NCBI GenBank assembly: GCA_944321125.1
Contig: CALUKD010000002.1
Coordinates: forward strand, 62,001-126,000
DNA from: Candidatus Butyricimonas faecavium
GTDB lineage: Bacteria > Bacteroidota > Bacteroidia > Bacteroidales > Marinifilaceae
Direction of reading: 5' to 3'
DNA length: 64,000 nucleotides
The translations under genes and the position numbers were made by a program. The notes under the pieces are model-generated. The model was given only the letters and a program-made list of their open reading frames with translations, was not told the origin of the DNA and ran no database searches. Positions 25,852 through 34,423 of this stretch are shown here, in pieces. The stretch's first letter is position 1, and each line of letters starts with the position of its first letter.

Positions 25852-27648
25852 ATGAAATTAATTGATACGAATGATTTTTTGCTTGGCTCTCATGGGTTAA
25901 ACCGGTTTCGGGAAAGCTTGGTATCCAAGTTGGTGATGTATATCTTACGGTTGTATAAACTGGATAAGTTGAATGTGAAGGTAAATGATGATGATCCGGA
26001 AGTTCTTTTGGATAGTTTGATTGAGGCTTTGGGGGTGACGATTGAGGTGAGCAAGGAAGATTTGGAGAAGATTCCCAAAAATGGTACTTTTATCACGGTT
26101 TCTAATCACCCGTTCGGGGGATTGGATGGTATCGTATTGGTTCGTTTGCTGTGTAAATTGCGTCCAGATTACAAAATCATGTCCAATTTCCTGTTGAAAA
26201 AAATTGTTCCGTTACAGGACTATATATTGGGTGTGGACCCGGAGGAGAGTAAGAAAGGGTCGAATATGCGAGTGATTAAAGAAGCAATACGTCATGTCAT
26301 TGACGGAAAGCCTTTGGGGATATTCCCTGCTGGAGAGGTTTCTTCTTATCAGGCTGATTCAAATCACGTGGAGGATAAAGAGTGGGACTCTTCAGTGTTG
26401 AAGTTGGTGAAGATGGCGAAGGTTCAGGTTATCCCGATTTATTTTAAAGGGTCTAACAGTTTATTGTTTTATTTATTGGGGATGATTCATCCGGTATTGA
26501 AAACAATTAAGTTGCCTTCTGAGTTGTTGAACAAGAAAAACCGGGTGGTGAAGTTAAGGATCGGGAACCCGATCAGCGTGGAAACTCAAAATACTTTCCA
26601 TAATATAGCTCAATATGGTAAATTTCTGCGAGCGAAAACCTATTTGTTGGGATCTGCGTTAGAAGTAAAAAAATTTTTTATTAAATCACAGAAAGCAATG
26701 TCTAAAGCAGAACCGGTTGCAGCAGAGACAGAGAGTGCGATATTAAAGAAAGAAATCGAGGGTATCGCTGAAGATTACTTGTTGTTTAACATGAAAAATT
26801 ATGATATATATTGTTCGCCTTCCGTAAAGATTCCGAATGTGTTGAACGAGATCGGGCGTTTACGGGAAGTTACTTTCCGTGCTGTGGGTGAAGGTACGAA
26901 TCGTAGTATAGACTTGGATGAATATGACCTTTATTACTATCATTTATTTATTTGGGACAAGGAAGAGGAGAAAATTGTCGGGGCCTATCGTGTGGGGAAA
27001 GGAAAGGAAATTATTGATCGTTACGGGATGAAGGGATTTTATATTAATTCATTGTTTAAGGTGCGGAAAGAGATGTTACCCGTGTTGTACGAGTCGATCG
27101 AGCTGGGACGTTCTTTTATCACGGAGGAGTATCAGCGTAAACCGCTCCCATTGTTCATGTTGTGGAAAGGTATTCTTTATTTCTTGTTGAAGAACCCGGA
27201 GTATCGTTATCTGATTGGACCGGTGACGATTAGCGGGAAGTACACGGAAGTGTCAAAAGAGTTGATTATGCGTTTTATTCAAGAAAATCATTATAACCAT
27301 GAGTTAGCGAAATATGTGATTCCGCGTTCCAAGTATCAGGTGCATTCGGAAGAGCCTGGGGTACAGGTAATGCTGGATGCTGCCCAAAAGGACATATCCG
27401 TGTTGGACAAGATGATCGGGGATATTGAGCCATCGAGTGATAAGTTGCCGGTTTTGTTAAAGAAATATATTTCTTTGAATGCCAAGATTATCGGTTTTAA
27501 TATAGATCCTAAGTTTAATATGTGCTTGGATGGTTTACTTATTTTAGATATTTTTGACGTGCCGATGAAAACGATCGAGTCGTTGTCAAAAGAGATAAAT
27601 GATGACACGATATTGAGTAGATTTTCTTCGGATAGTGTGGAACTGTAA
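25852..27648 (+). CDS. Two-domain acyltransferase (PlsC-like plus OlsB/GNAT-like)
   Basis: The N-terminal half (residues about 60-290) is a lysophospholipid-acyltransferase domain with SNHPFGGLDG (His86, Asp92) and FPAGEVSS. The C-terminal half (about 310-560) matches the hemolysin/OlsB N-acyltransferase family (LREVTFRAVGEGTNRSIDLDEYD, IVGAYRVGKG, ELGRSFITEEYQ). The same fusion occurs in OlsF of Serratia and Flavobacterium, which makes N- and O-acylated amino-acid lipids. In Bacteroides the two steps of glycine-lipid synthesis use separate GlsB and GlsA. A bifunctional aminolipid synthase is a good inference; the amino acid is unknown. Confidence 0.82.
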   Translation: MKLIDTNDFLLGSHGLNRFRESLVSKLVMYILRLYKLDKLNVKVNDDDPEVLLDSLIEALGVTIEVSKEDLEKIPKNGTFITVSNHPFGGLDGIVLVRLLCKLRPDYKIMSNFLLKKIVPLQDYILGVDPEESKKGSNMRVIKEAIRHVIDGKPLGIFPAGEVSSYQADSNHVEDKEWDSSVLKLVKMAKVQVIPIYFKGSNSLLFYLLGMIHPVLKTIKLPSELLNKKNRVVKLRIGNPISVETQNTFHNIAQYGKFLRAKTYLLGSALEVKKFFIKSQKAMSKAEPVAAETESAILKKEIEGIAEDYLLFNMKNYDIYCSPSVKIPNVLNEIGRLREVTFRAVGEGTNRSIDLDEYDLYYYHLFIWDKEEEKIVGAYRVGKGKEIIDRYGMKGFYINSLFKVRKEMLPVLYESIELGRSFITEEYQRKPLPLFMLWKGILYFLLKNPEYRYLIGPVTISGKYTEVSKELIMRFIQENHYNHELAKYVIPRSKYQVHSEEPGVQVMLDAAQKDISVLDKMIGDIEPSSDKLPVLLKKYISLNAKIIGFNIDPKFNMCLDGLLILDIFDVPMKTIESLSKEINDDTILSRFSSDSVEL

Positions 27649-27665
27649 ATTTCCGATAGAATAGC

Positions 27666-28325
27666 ATGTACGATATATTGTATCTTTTCAAGGGAATGTT
27701 GGTTGGTTTAATGGTATCGATTCCATTAGGGCCAATGGGTGTATTGATTATCCAGAAAACCTTGCATAAAGGTGCGTTATCGGGTTTTATTGCCGGAATG
27801 GGAGCTGCTTCTGCGGATTTTTTTTATGCTTCGGTGGCGGCGTTCGGGCTGGGGTACGTGATAAATACCGTGCAGACTCATGAGTTATTGTTACAGATTA
27901 TCGGTGGAATTTTTCTTTTGTGTATAGGGTTAAAAATTTATTTTGATAACCCGATTCGTCAAATCCGTCAACGGCGTCAAGGTCGGGTGAGTAAGACCGG
28001 GTTGTTGGGAGATTATCTTTCGTTGTTTTTTTTGACGGTCTCTAACCCGATTACGGTGGTTGTTTTTATGGCTGTTTTTGCCGGGATGTCTGTTTTTGGA
28101 GAATCTTCTTCTTTATTTGGTGAATTGCTGGTGGTGATTGGTGTGTTGTTAGGTGGTGGCGTGTGGTGGTACACGCTTTCGACGTTGGTAAATATTTTCC
28201 GTAAGAAATTCCGACTACGAGTGTTAATCACAATTAACCGGGTTTCCGGATTAGTCATCACGATTTTGGGGGCGTTGGTTATTTTAGCTGCTTTCGCTCC
28301 TTTTAAGAATTTAGTAATTCATTAA
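27666..28325 (+). CDS. LysE-family exporter
   Basis: This 219-residue inner-membrane protein has about six hydrophobic segments. The opening GLMVSIPLGPMGVLIIQKTLHKG is the LysE/RhtB translocator signature. These carriers export amino acids or small metabolites with proton motive force; the substrate cannot be read. It starts 17 bases after the acyltransferase gene and is likely co-transcribed. Its stop overlaps the convergent hydE stop by four bases. Confidence 0.85.
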   Translation: MYDILYLFKGMLVGLMVSIPLGPMGVLIIQKTLHKGALSGFIAGMGAASADFFYASVAAFGLGYVINTVQTHELLLQIIGGIFLLCIGLKIYFDNPIRQIRQRRQGRVSKTGLLGDYLSLFFLTVSNPITVVVFMAVFAGMSVFGESSSLFGELLVVIGVLLGGGVWWYTLSTLVNIFRKKFRLRVLITINRVSGLVITILGALVILAAFAPFKNLVIH

Positions 28326-29410
28326 TTATCTGGTTCTGTATCTTGGATTTGATTTGCAGTTCTTGATTGGAAATGTCGAGAATCTCCCCAAATTCCGTAG
28401 GCTACTTTGCAGCCGCTTTTTAGGATGCTTTCTTCCAGTTTGTGCATGGATTCAGCGGCTCCCTCATGGGTTCCCGGTTTGTTCTCGTAGAGTTTGTAAA
28501 GGGTTCGGTTTGTCGTGGGGGTAATGTTTGGCATAACCACGTTAGCCCCTATTTCCAGTGCTTTTTCTCTTCCGGCGGGGGCAATAGCTTGAAGGGCTGT
28601 GGTAGCAGCGATGTTAATGTCCGGCATGAGAAGTCGGAGTGCTGCTACCATGTGGATGGACAGGCGCAGTCTTTCTTGGAGGGGAAGGAGCAAATGGCGG
28701 TATTCGTACAGAGGTGTGTCATGGTGTTCTAGGTAAGGTCCCATACCTACCATGTCGATGTCCATGGATTGCAGGAATAGTAAATCGTTTGCCAGATCGG
28801 TAATGGTTTGAAACGGTAGTCCGATCATTACGCCAGTTCCCGTTTGATACCCGCAGTATTGTAGGCTTTCTAGGCATTTCAAACGTGTCGAATGGGAATG
28901 GAGTGGATCATTCGGGTGAATCTTGGCATATAATTCGGGATTGGATGATTCTATACGCAACAAATAGCGATGTGCTCCGGCATCTCTCCAACGTTTATAA
29001 GTGTCTTCCGTTTGTTCTCCCAGTGAGAGTGTGATACCTAACTCGTTGTTGCTGTTTTTTTTGATTTCTTGCAGCAAACGGGTGATTCGATCCACGAATT
29101 TTTTATCAGAACGTTCTCCACCCTGTAACACGATGGAACCGAAATTATGCGTATAGGCAAAGTCTGCGGCTTCAATGATCTCTTTATCCGAGAGTGCGTA
29201 CCGGGCTGTTTTCATGTTGGATTTCCGAATGCCACAGTAATAGCAGTCTTTGATACAGATGTTGGAGATTTCAATTAATCCCCGAAGGTATACATTGTTA
29301 CCGATGGTTTTGTTCTTTATTCTTTTTGCTTCCGAGTAAAGTTGATTTTCATCTTCTTCTCGACAAGTCAGCATATTTTCTACCTCCGGCAGAGTATATA
29401 TTTTTTTCAT
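28322..29410 (-). CDS. hydE: [FeFe]-hydrogenase maturase HydE (radical SAM)
   Basis: This radical-SAM enzyme helps build the H-cluster organic bridge of [FeFe] hydrogenase. The cluster motif CIKDCYYC gives Cys52, Cys56 and Cys59, followed by GSIVLQGGERSD and GVMIGLPFQT typical of the HydE/BioB-like group. A longer reading (from 29485) is unlikely, because a TACTTTTG -7 element (29434-29427, reverse strand) lies inside it; AAGGA just before the ATG at 29410 supports the short form. At 362 aa it matches HydE. hydF, hydG and the hydrogenase are not in this window. PylB-like relatives are an alternative. Confidence 0.85.
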   Translation of the reverse strand: MKKIYTLPEVENMLTCREEDENQLYSEAKRIKNKTIGNNVYLRGLIEISNICIKDCYYCGIRKSNMKTARYALSDKEIIEAADFAYTHNFGSIVLQGGERSDKKFVDRITRLLQEIKKNSNNELGITLSLGEQTEDTYKRWRDAGAHRYLLRIESSNPELYAKIHPNDPLHSHSTRLKCLESLQYCGYQTGTGVMIGLPFQTITDLANDLLFLQSMDIDMVGMGPYLEHHDTPLYEYRHLLLPLQERLRLSIHMVAALRLLMPDINIAATTALQAIAPAGREKALEIGANVVMPNITPTTNRTLYKLYENKPGTHEGAAESMHKLEESILKSGCKVAYGIWGDSRHFQSRTANQIQDTEPDN

Positions 29411-29426
29411 ATGATTTTCCTTTTTA

Positions 29427-29434
29427 CAAAAGTA
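29427..29434 (-). promoter_or_regulatory. -7 element (TACTTTTG) that decides the hydE start
   Basis: TACTTTTG on the reverse strand ends 16 bases before the ATG at 29410, so transcripts should begin just before that codon. No -33 TTTG is visible at the usual distance. Confidence 0.5.
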
Positions 29435-29578
29435 GGAAAAAGGCTTGATTTTATTAAATTTGTTCCAATGAAAAAAACTTATCAATTTTGGAATGGATGA
29501 TTTTAGATTTCAACCGACAAGGTTGATATTTTTTCATCGAGTGATCTTTAATCTTCAATCTAAATTTAAAATTAGAAC

Positions 29579-32308
29579 GTGGTGAAGAAAATTGCATTAA
29601 TCGTTTTAGGATTTATTCTTCTCGGAGGAATAGGATTTGCGCTATGGTGGGTGAATGAGCGGGAACGTGAGGTTGATGTCCCGAAGGAATCGTTTATCCC
29701 TTATAATTCTGCTGTTGTGGTTAATGTGAATGCGAATGCAAACTTATCACCGAAGATTGCTGCTGCTTTTGACCGGGAAATTAAGACATTTCGGAAAAGT
29801 ATGTTATCCCGGGTTGTAGATACGTTGAAACGGGTATCCCAGGTAGATACCTCCTCCTATGTGATGGCGATTCGAGTGGAAGGGAAACAATCGATTCGTT
29901 TTTTGTACGTGTTGAACCGGAGTGGCTTGTTTTCTAGAGGGGATGTACATGCTTTTTTGCAAAAAATGTTTGCTGGTATGCAGGTGAAAGAGCGAAAATA
30001 TAATAGTCAGAAGATATATTTGGTAAGTCGGGGGAAAGATGAAATATGTTATGCAGCTGTTGGCGGAATGGTATTGGTCTCTAACTCTGAGTTGTACGTG
30101 GAAGATGCTATAAATCAATTAGGTGATACTGGTGTGGATGAAAAAGACGAAGCACCCCGTTTTAAAAATGTGAATCGTTATTTTTCCACGGGAGCAGGTT
30201 TGAACGTGTTTTTGAATACGACTTGTTTTTCTGATTTACTTCCTTTATTATTACAAAAGGATTTTATTGCGAAACAGACGAATGTTGCCCAATGGTTTAA
30301 GTGGGGGGCGTTAGATGGCGATATAAAGCCGAATGGTGTTAGTTTTAACGGTTTTGTGCATTACGATGGGTTGAAAGCCGCATTCCCTATTGTGTTTAAA
30401 GGGCAAGTTCCTCAGGATTCCAAATTAGATGCGGTGATGCCTGCCGATGTGAAGTGTGTTAGTATTTTGGCTTTGAATGATGTGGCAAATTATTTGGCAT
30501 CTCTTGAGAGTTATCGTTACGGGGCGGGACAGATTGAGAATATCCGGAAACGGAAACAGGAGTTTGCCCGTCTTTTTGGGGATAAGCTGGAAGAGGAGTG
30601 GCAGGTTTTGTTAAAAGGTGAATGGGGGAAAGGGACACTTTCTTATGATGCGAGCCGAAAACAGGAGGAGGGGATCATGGTGGTTCACGTGAAAGCTGGA
30701 AGCTTGGCTAGAAGTTTGCTAGAGAAGATGTTGAAATCGTATGCATCGAAGTCTGGAGTTGTTGAAGCTTCATTATATCGTTCATTTGCCTTGGATAAAG
30801 ATAAGAAAGTAAGTTATTTTAAGATGCCTGTTCCTGATTTTGCAGGAGTGATGTGGGGATATGTGTTGGGTGGAATTGCGACGAATTACGTGTTGGTAGA
30901 AGACAATTACGTAGTGTTTGCTTCTTCCGAAAAAGGACTCCAATCTTTTGCGAGTGATTATATGCGTCGTCTGAGTGTGAGGGATCAGGAATGGTACCAG
31001 AAGTTGAGGACAAAATTGTCTTCAAAGTTTAATTGGATGTACTTGTCCGAGATGGTCTCAATGTTACCTTATTATGAACAGGTGACCAAAGGTGCTTTAC
31101 GTGAATTGTTAGTGAGAAATAAAGAAGGGATGGAGGTATTTTCTTCTCTCGGGCTACAGTGGGGAAGTGAGGGCAATATGCTGTATCACACCTTGTTTTT
31201 AAGTACAGAAGAGGTGGAGCAGAAACAAGCTCAGGTTATGTGGCAGACACGGTTGGATACTAGAATGAGTATGAAACCGGCGATTGTGGTAAATCATAAC
31301 ACGGGAGAACGTGAACTTTTCGTGCAGGACGAGGGAAATACGATTTACCTGATTAATGATGTGGGACGTATTTTGTGGAAATTGCCGATTGAAGGGAAGA
31401 TTAATAGTGAGGTTTATCAAGTGGATATGTTTAAGAACGGGAAGTTGCAATATTTATTTTCTACATCTCATCATCTTTATTTGATTGATCGGAACGGTAA
31501 TTATTTACCTCGGTTCCCTTTGGCATTTAAATCTCCTTGCGAACGGGGAATCTCAGTGGCTGATTATGAAAATGACAAGAATTACCGGGTGTTTGCCCCT
31601 GGGGCGGATCATTACGTGTATTTGTATGAGGTGTCTGGTAATTTCGTGAAAGGTTGGGGTGTGCCAAAGAGTGATAACGATATTGTCTCTAAAATTTATC
31701 ATTTCCGGGTGGAAGGGAAAGATTATCTTGTGTATGCAGACCGGTACCGTTTGTATATTTTGGATCGTAAAGGGAAGGAACGAGTGAATGTATCTACTTT
31801 ATTGAATTTGTCTGCTAACACCTCTTTGTACTTGACGAAACAGAATGGTCAGATGAAAATTACTTTTACGGATGCTAACGGAGAAATTGTATTGGTGAAT
31901 TTTCGAGGCCAAGTGGAGCGAATCAAAGGAGAAGGGATGATTGGCGGGGGGATGTTCAACGTGGAGGATGTTAATAATGATGGGCAAGACGAGTTTATTT
32001 ATACGTTGAAAAATAAAATTTTGGTGATGGATAACAAGGGTGAATTGTTGTTCGAGAAGTATTGGGAAGATGCGGAGTTGGATTTTCCGTATGTTTATCG
32101 TTTTTCGGTCCGGGATTCAAGAATTGGGGTTATGGATGGCAAGGGTGAACGTCTTTTCTTGCTAGACATGAAAGATGTTTCCAAAGGTTTTCCAATACGG
32201 GGAAATTCACCGTTTTCAATTGCTTTTGGAGATAAAGGAAGTGCCGGTTTTTATTTGTTTGCAGGGAGTGACGGAACGCATTTACTAAAATATCGGGTGT
32301 TGAGGTGA
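29579..32308 (+). CDS. Large membrane-anchored protein, DUF3352-like region plus beta-propeller-like repeats
   Basis: The 909-residue protein has one N-terminal membrane anchor (residues about 4-25, IALIVLGFILLGGIGFALWW) and an otherwise periplasmic body. Residues about 35-560 resemble DUF3352-type proteins (FIPYNSAVVVNVNANANL...). From about residue 570 there are repeated strands of the type NTIYLINDVGRILWKLPIEG, HLYLIDRNGNYLPRFPL and ILVMDNKGELLFEK, plus a DVNNDGQDEF calcium-loop-like motif, which suggests a beta-propeller. It starts with tandem GTG codons. No known function. It precedes the hydrolase gene by about 125 bases. Confidence 0.8.
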   Translation: MVKKIALIVLGFILLGGIGFALWWVNEREREVDVPKESFIPYNSAVVVNVNANANLSPKIAAAFDREIKTFRKSMLSRVVDTLKRVSQVDTSSYVMAIRVEGKQSIRFLYVLNRSGLFSRGDVHAFLQKMFAGMQVKERKYNSQKIYLVSRGKDEICYAAVGGMVLVSNSELYVEDAINQLGDTGVDEKDEAPRFKNVNRYFSTGAGLNVFLNTTCFSDLLPLLLQKDFIAKQTNVAQWFKWGALDGDIKPNGVSFNGFVHYDGLKAAFPIVFKGQVPQDSKLDAVMPADVKCVSILALNDVANYLASLESYRYGAGQIENIRKRKQEFARLFGDKLEEEWQVLLKGEWGKGTLSYDASRKQEEGIMVVHVKAGSLARSLLEKMLKSYASKSGVVEASLYRSFALDKDKKVSYFKMPVPDFAGVMWGYVLGGIATNYVLVEDNYVVFASSEKGLQSFASDYMRRLSVRDQEWYQKLRTKLSSKFNWMYLSEMVSMLPYYEQVTKGALRELLVRNKEGMEVFSSLGLQWGSEGNMLYHTLFLSTEEVEQKQAQVMWQTRLDTRMSMKPAIVVNHNTGERELFVQDEGNTIYLINDVGRILWKLPIEGKINSEVYQVDMFKNGKLQYLFSTSHHLYLIDRNGNYLPRFPLAFKSPCERGISVADYENDKNYRVFAPGADHYVYLYEVSGNFVKGWGVPKSDNDIVSKIYHFRVEGKDYLVYADRYRLYILDRKGKERVNVSTLLNLSANTSLYLTKQNGQMKITFTDANGEIVLVNFRGQVERIKGEGMIGGGMFNVEDVNNDGQDEFIYTLKNKILVMDNKGELLFEKYWEDAELDFPYVYRFSVRDSRIGVMDGKGERLFLLDMKDVSKGFPIRGNSPFSIAFGDKGSAGFYLFAGSDGTHLLKYRVLR

Positions 32309-32433
32309 TTGAAGTAAAGTTACTCTTACTCAATACTTCTATATTAACGTTGGTATAATGAAAAGATAACGGACGGATGTAAGAGTATCTATTGGGAAAA
32401 TAATGTATTGAATATTATAAGTGTGAAAAGAAT

Positions 32434-33636
32434 ATGATAAAAATTAGACTATTAGTGCTTTATATGTTTTTGAGTACAGGGATGTTTGCTCAGAATACAG
32501 GAAAGTTAGAAAATTATTTGAAGGAAAATGCATTGGAGGATTTGGTAAATCAAAGGTTTGCGGGCAAAAAACTGACAGAGAAGGGTGCAAGTGAGGTGGA
32601 ACAGGTTTTGTGTGAAGCGTGGGAAAAGGAGGTGAAAAAGAAATATCATCGTTTTTGGATGTTGAAAAATTTTTCTCGAGACGGGTTGCAAATGAAATTT
32701 GATTATCGGGTATTTGGCGAACGTCCGGAAGATGGAAGGAGTTTGTTTATTTCTATGCATGGAGGGGGGAATGCTCCGGAAGCGTTGAATACTCAGCAAT
32801 GGGAGAATCAAATTCGTTTGTATGAACCCCGAGAGGGAATTTACGTGGCTCCTAGAGCTCCTTGGGATGATTGGAATATGTGGTTTAAACCGGGATTGGA
32901 TGAGTTTTTTGAAGTCTTGATTCAGACAGCCGTCGTGGAGATGGGAGTTAACCCTGATAAAGTATATTTGTTGGGATATTCTGCCGGTGGTGATGGGGTA
33001 TGGAGGATGGCTCCCCGTATGGCTGATCGTTGGGCAGCAGCTTCTATGATGGCTGGGCATCCGGGAGAAGCATCGCAAGTGAATTTGCGTAATGTGCCTT
33101 TCATGATTTGGATGGGGGAGTATGATAGTGCTTATGATCGGAATAAGCTGGCAGTGGAAAAAGGCCGGGTGATGGATTCTTTACAGCAGGCAGAACCGGA
33201 GGGTTATATGCATGAAACACATATCGTGAAGGGGAAAGGACATTGGATGGATCGTGCGGATACTGCTGCAATTGCTTGGATGACAAAATATAAGCGAAAC
33301 GCTTTGCCGAAAGAGATTGTTTGGCGTCAGGAAGAAGTCGTGCGTCCTTTTATGTATTGGTTGGGAGTTGACCTTGAAACGGCTCGTCCGGGAATGATTG
33401 TGATAGCAGAGCTTGCCAGTAATGAGATTAAAATAGAAGCGTGTGATTATCCGAAGTTGAGAATTTATCTAAATGACCGGATGGTGGATATGGAGAGACC
33501 TGTTAAGGTTACTTACAAGGGGAAGGTTTTATTCGAGGGGAAGGTGGCGAGAACCGCAAGATGTATTGCACAAACTTTATGTGAGCGAGGAGACAGGGAA
33601 TTGGTGTTTAGTGGGTATGTGGAAGTCGAAATATGA
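32434..33636 (+). CDS. Secreted alpha/beta hydrolase (esterase-like)
   Basis: A signal peptide (residues 1-20, ending MFAQ) leads a 400-residue protein. HGGGN (109-113) would form the oxyanion hole, GYSAGGDGVW gives nucleophile Ser183, and GKGHWMDRAD near residue 272 gives the likely catalytic His. The fold resembles feruloyl-esterase/PHB-depolymerase-like hydrolases. A C-terminal beta-rich part (about 310-400) may bind substrate. The stop codon overlaps the start of the broken radical-SAM gene in an ATGA, so the two were translated in tandem. Substrate unknown. Confidence 0.83.
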   Translation: MIKIRLLVLYMFLSTGMFAQNTGKLENYLKENALEDLVNQRFAGKKLTEKGASEVEQVLCEAWEKEVKKKYHRFWMLKNFSRDGLQMKFDYRVFGERPEDGRSLFISMHGGGNAPEALNTQQWENQIRLYEPREGIYVAPRAPWDDWNMWFKPGLDEFFEVLIQTAVVEMGVNPDKVYLLGYSAGGDGVWRMAPRMADRWAAASMMAGHPGEASQVNLRNVPFMIWMGEYDSAYDRNKLAVEKGRVMDSLQQAEPEGYMHETHIVKGKGHWMDRADTAAIAWMTKYKRNALPKEIVWRQEEVVRPFMYWLGVDLETARPGMIVIAELASNEIKIEACDYPKLRIYLNDRMVDMERPVKVTYKGKVLFEGKVARTARCIAQTLCERGDRELVFSGYVEVEI

Positions 33637-34352
33637 CCTTGGGAGGTGAGGAGTGTGAAAGTTCTTCTAAAGTTATCGGAATAGCTCGTCATCGTTTACA
33701 AATGGACGGGCAAGAGGTTTCCCTTTGATGGCATTTCATGGCTACCCGTTGCATTGCAGGTATTGCTTGAATCCACAATCGCTGGATGGTGGAAGACTTT
33801 GGAAACGGTATGATTGCATGACGTTGTATGAAGAGGTGAAGGTGGATGAACTTTATTTTTTGGCTACCGGAGGAGGAGTGACTTTCGGGGGAGGAGAACC
33901 CTGTTTGCAGAGTGAATTTATTAGTAAATTCCGGGAACTTTGTGGGAAAGAATGGTTGTTGATTTTGGAAACTACTTTGAACGTGGGGAAGGAGCATATT
34001 GAGCGATTGCTTCCGGTCATTGATCGTTTTATTATTGATGTCAAGGATATGAACCCAGATATTTATAAACAATACACGGGTAAGGATAACGAGGCTGTTG
34101 TTCGTAATCTTCGTTTGCTAGTGGAACGGGGACGGAGGAAGGATATGCTTGTGCGTGTACCTCTTATTCTTGGTTATAATACCGATGGGGATCGGGAAAA
34201 AAAGTTGCCGACAATTGGAGATGATGGGGATAAAGTATTTCGATCTGTTTACATATAATATCTATATGATACCGGGAAAGCAAACTTGTAAAATACTGAA
34301 AGAAATCCGCAAGCAAATTGCCCAAGTGAATGATATTTACACGGGAGAATAA
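33633..34352 (+). pseudogene. Frameshifted glycyl-radical-enzyme activating protein (radical SAM)
   Basis: Three reading frames give one PflA/YjjW-like protein. Segment 1 (ATG at 33633, overlapping the hydrolase stop) reads KVIGIARHRLQMDGQEVSL and then stops at 33726. Segment 2, one frame back, reads MAFHGYPLHCRYCLNPQSLDGG through GGGVTFGGGEP and VKDMNPDIYKQYTG to LGYNTDGDREKK. Segment 3 continues as CRQLEMMGIKYFDLFTYN to the stop at 34350-34352. The breaks fit a base lost near CCCTTT (33721-33726) and one gained in an A7 run (34197-34203). The first cluster cysteine is also Tyr (GYPLHCRYC instead of GCPLHCxYC). Sequencing error could explain the frameshifts but less easily the Cys change. 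Confidence 0.82.
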
Positions 34353-34408
34353 TGAATCATCCCCCAAAGTATAATTGTGACTTTCAGGGATTGATTCATT
34401 ATTCTTTA
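34351..34408. terminator. Likely bidirectional terminator between pseudogene and oxoamine synthase gene
   Basis: AATGAATCA (34351-34359) pairs with TGATTCATT (34392-34400), extended by CCC/GGG after a one-base bulge, with a T-rich run after it on the forward strand and A/T-rich sequence on the other. Confidence 0.55.
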
Positions 34409-34423
34409 TAATTTCTTGGTAGC

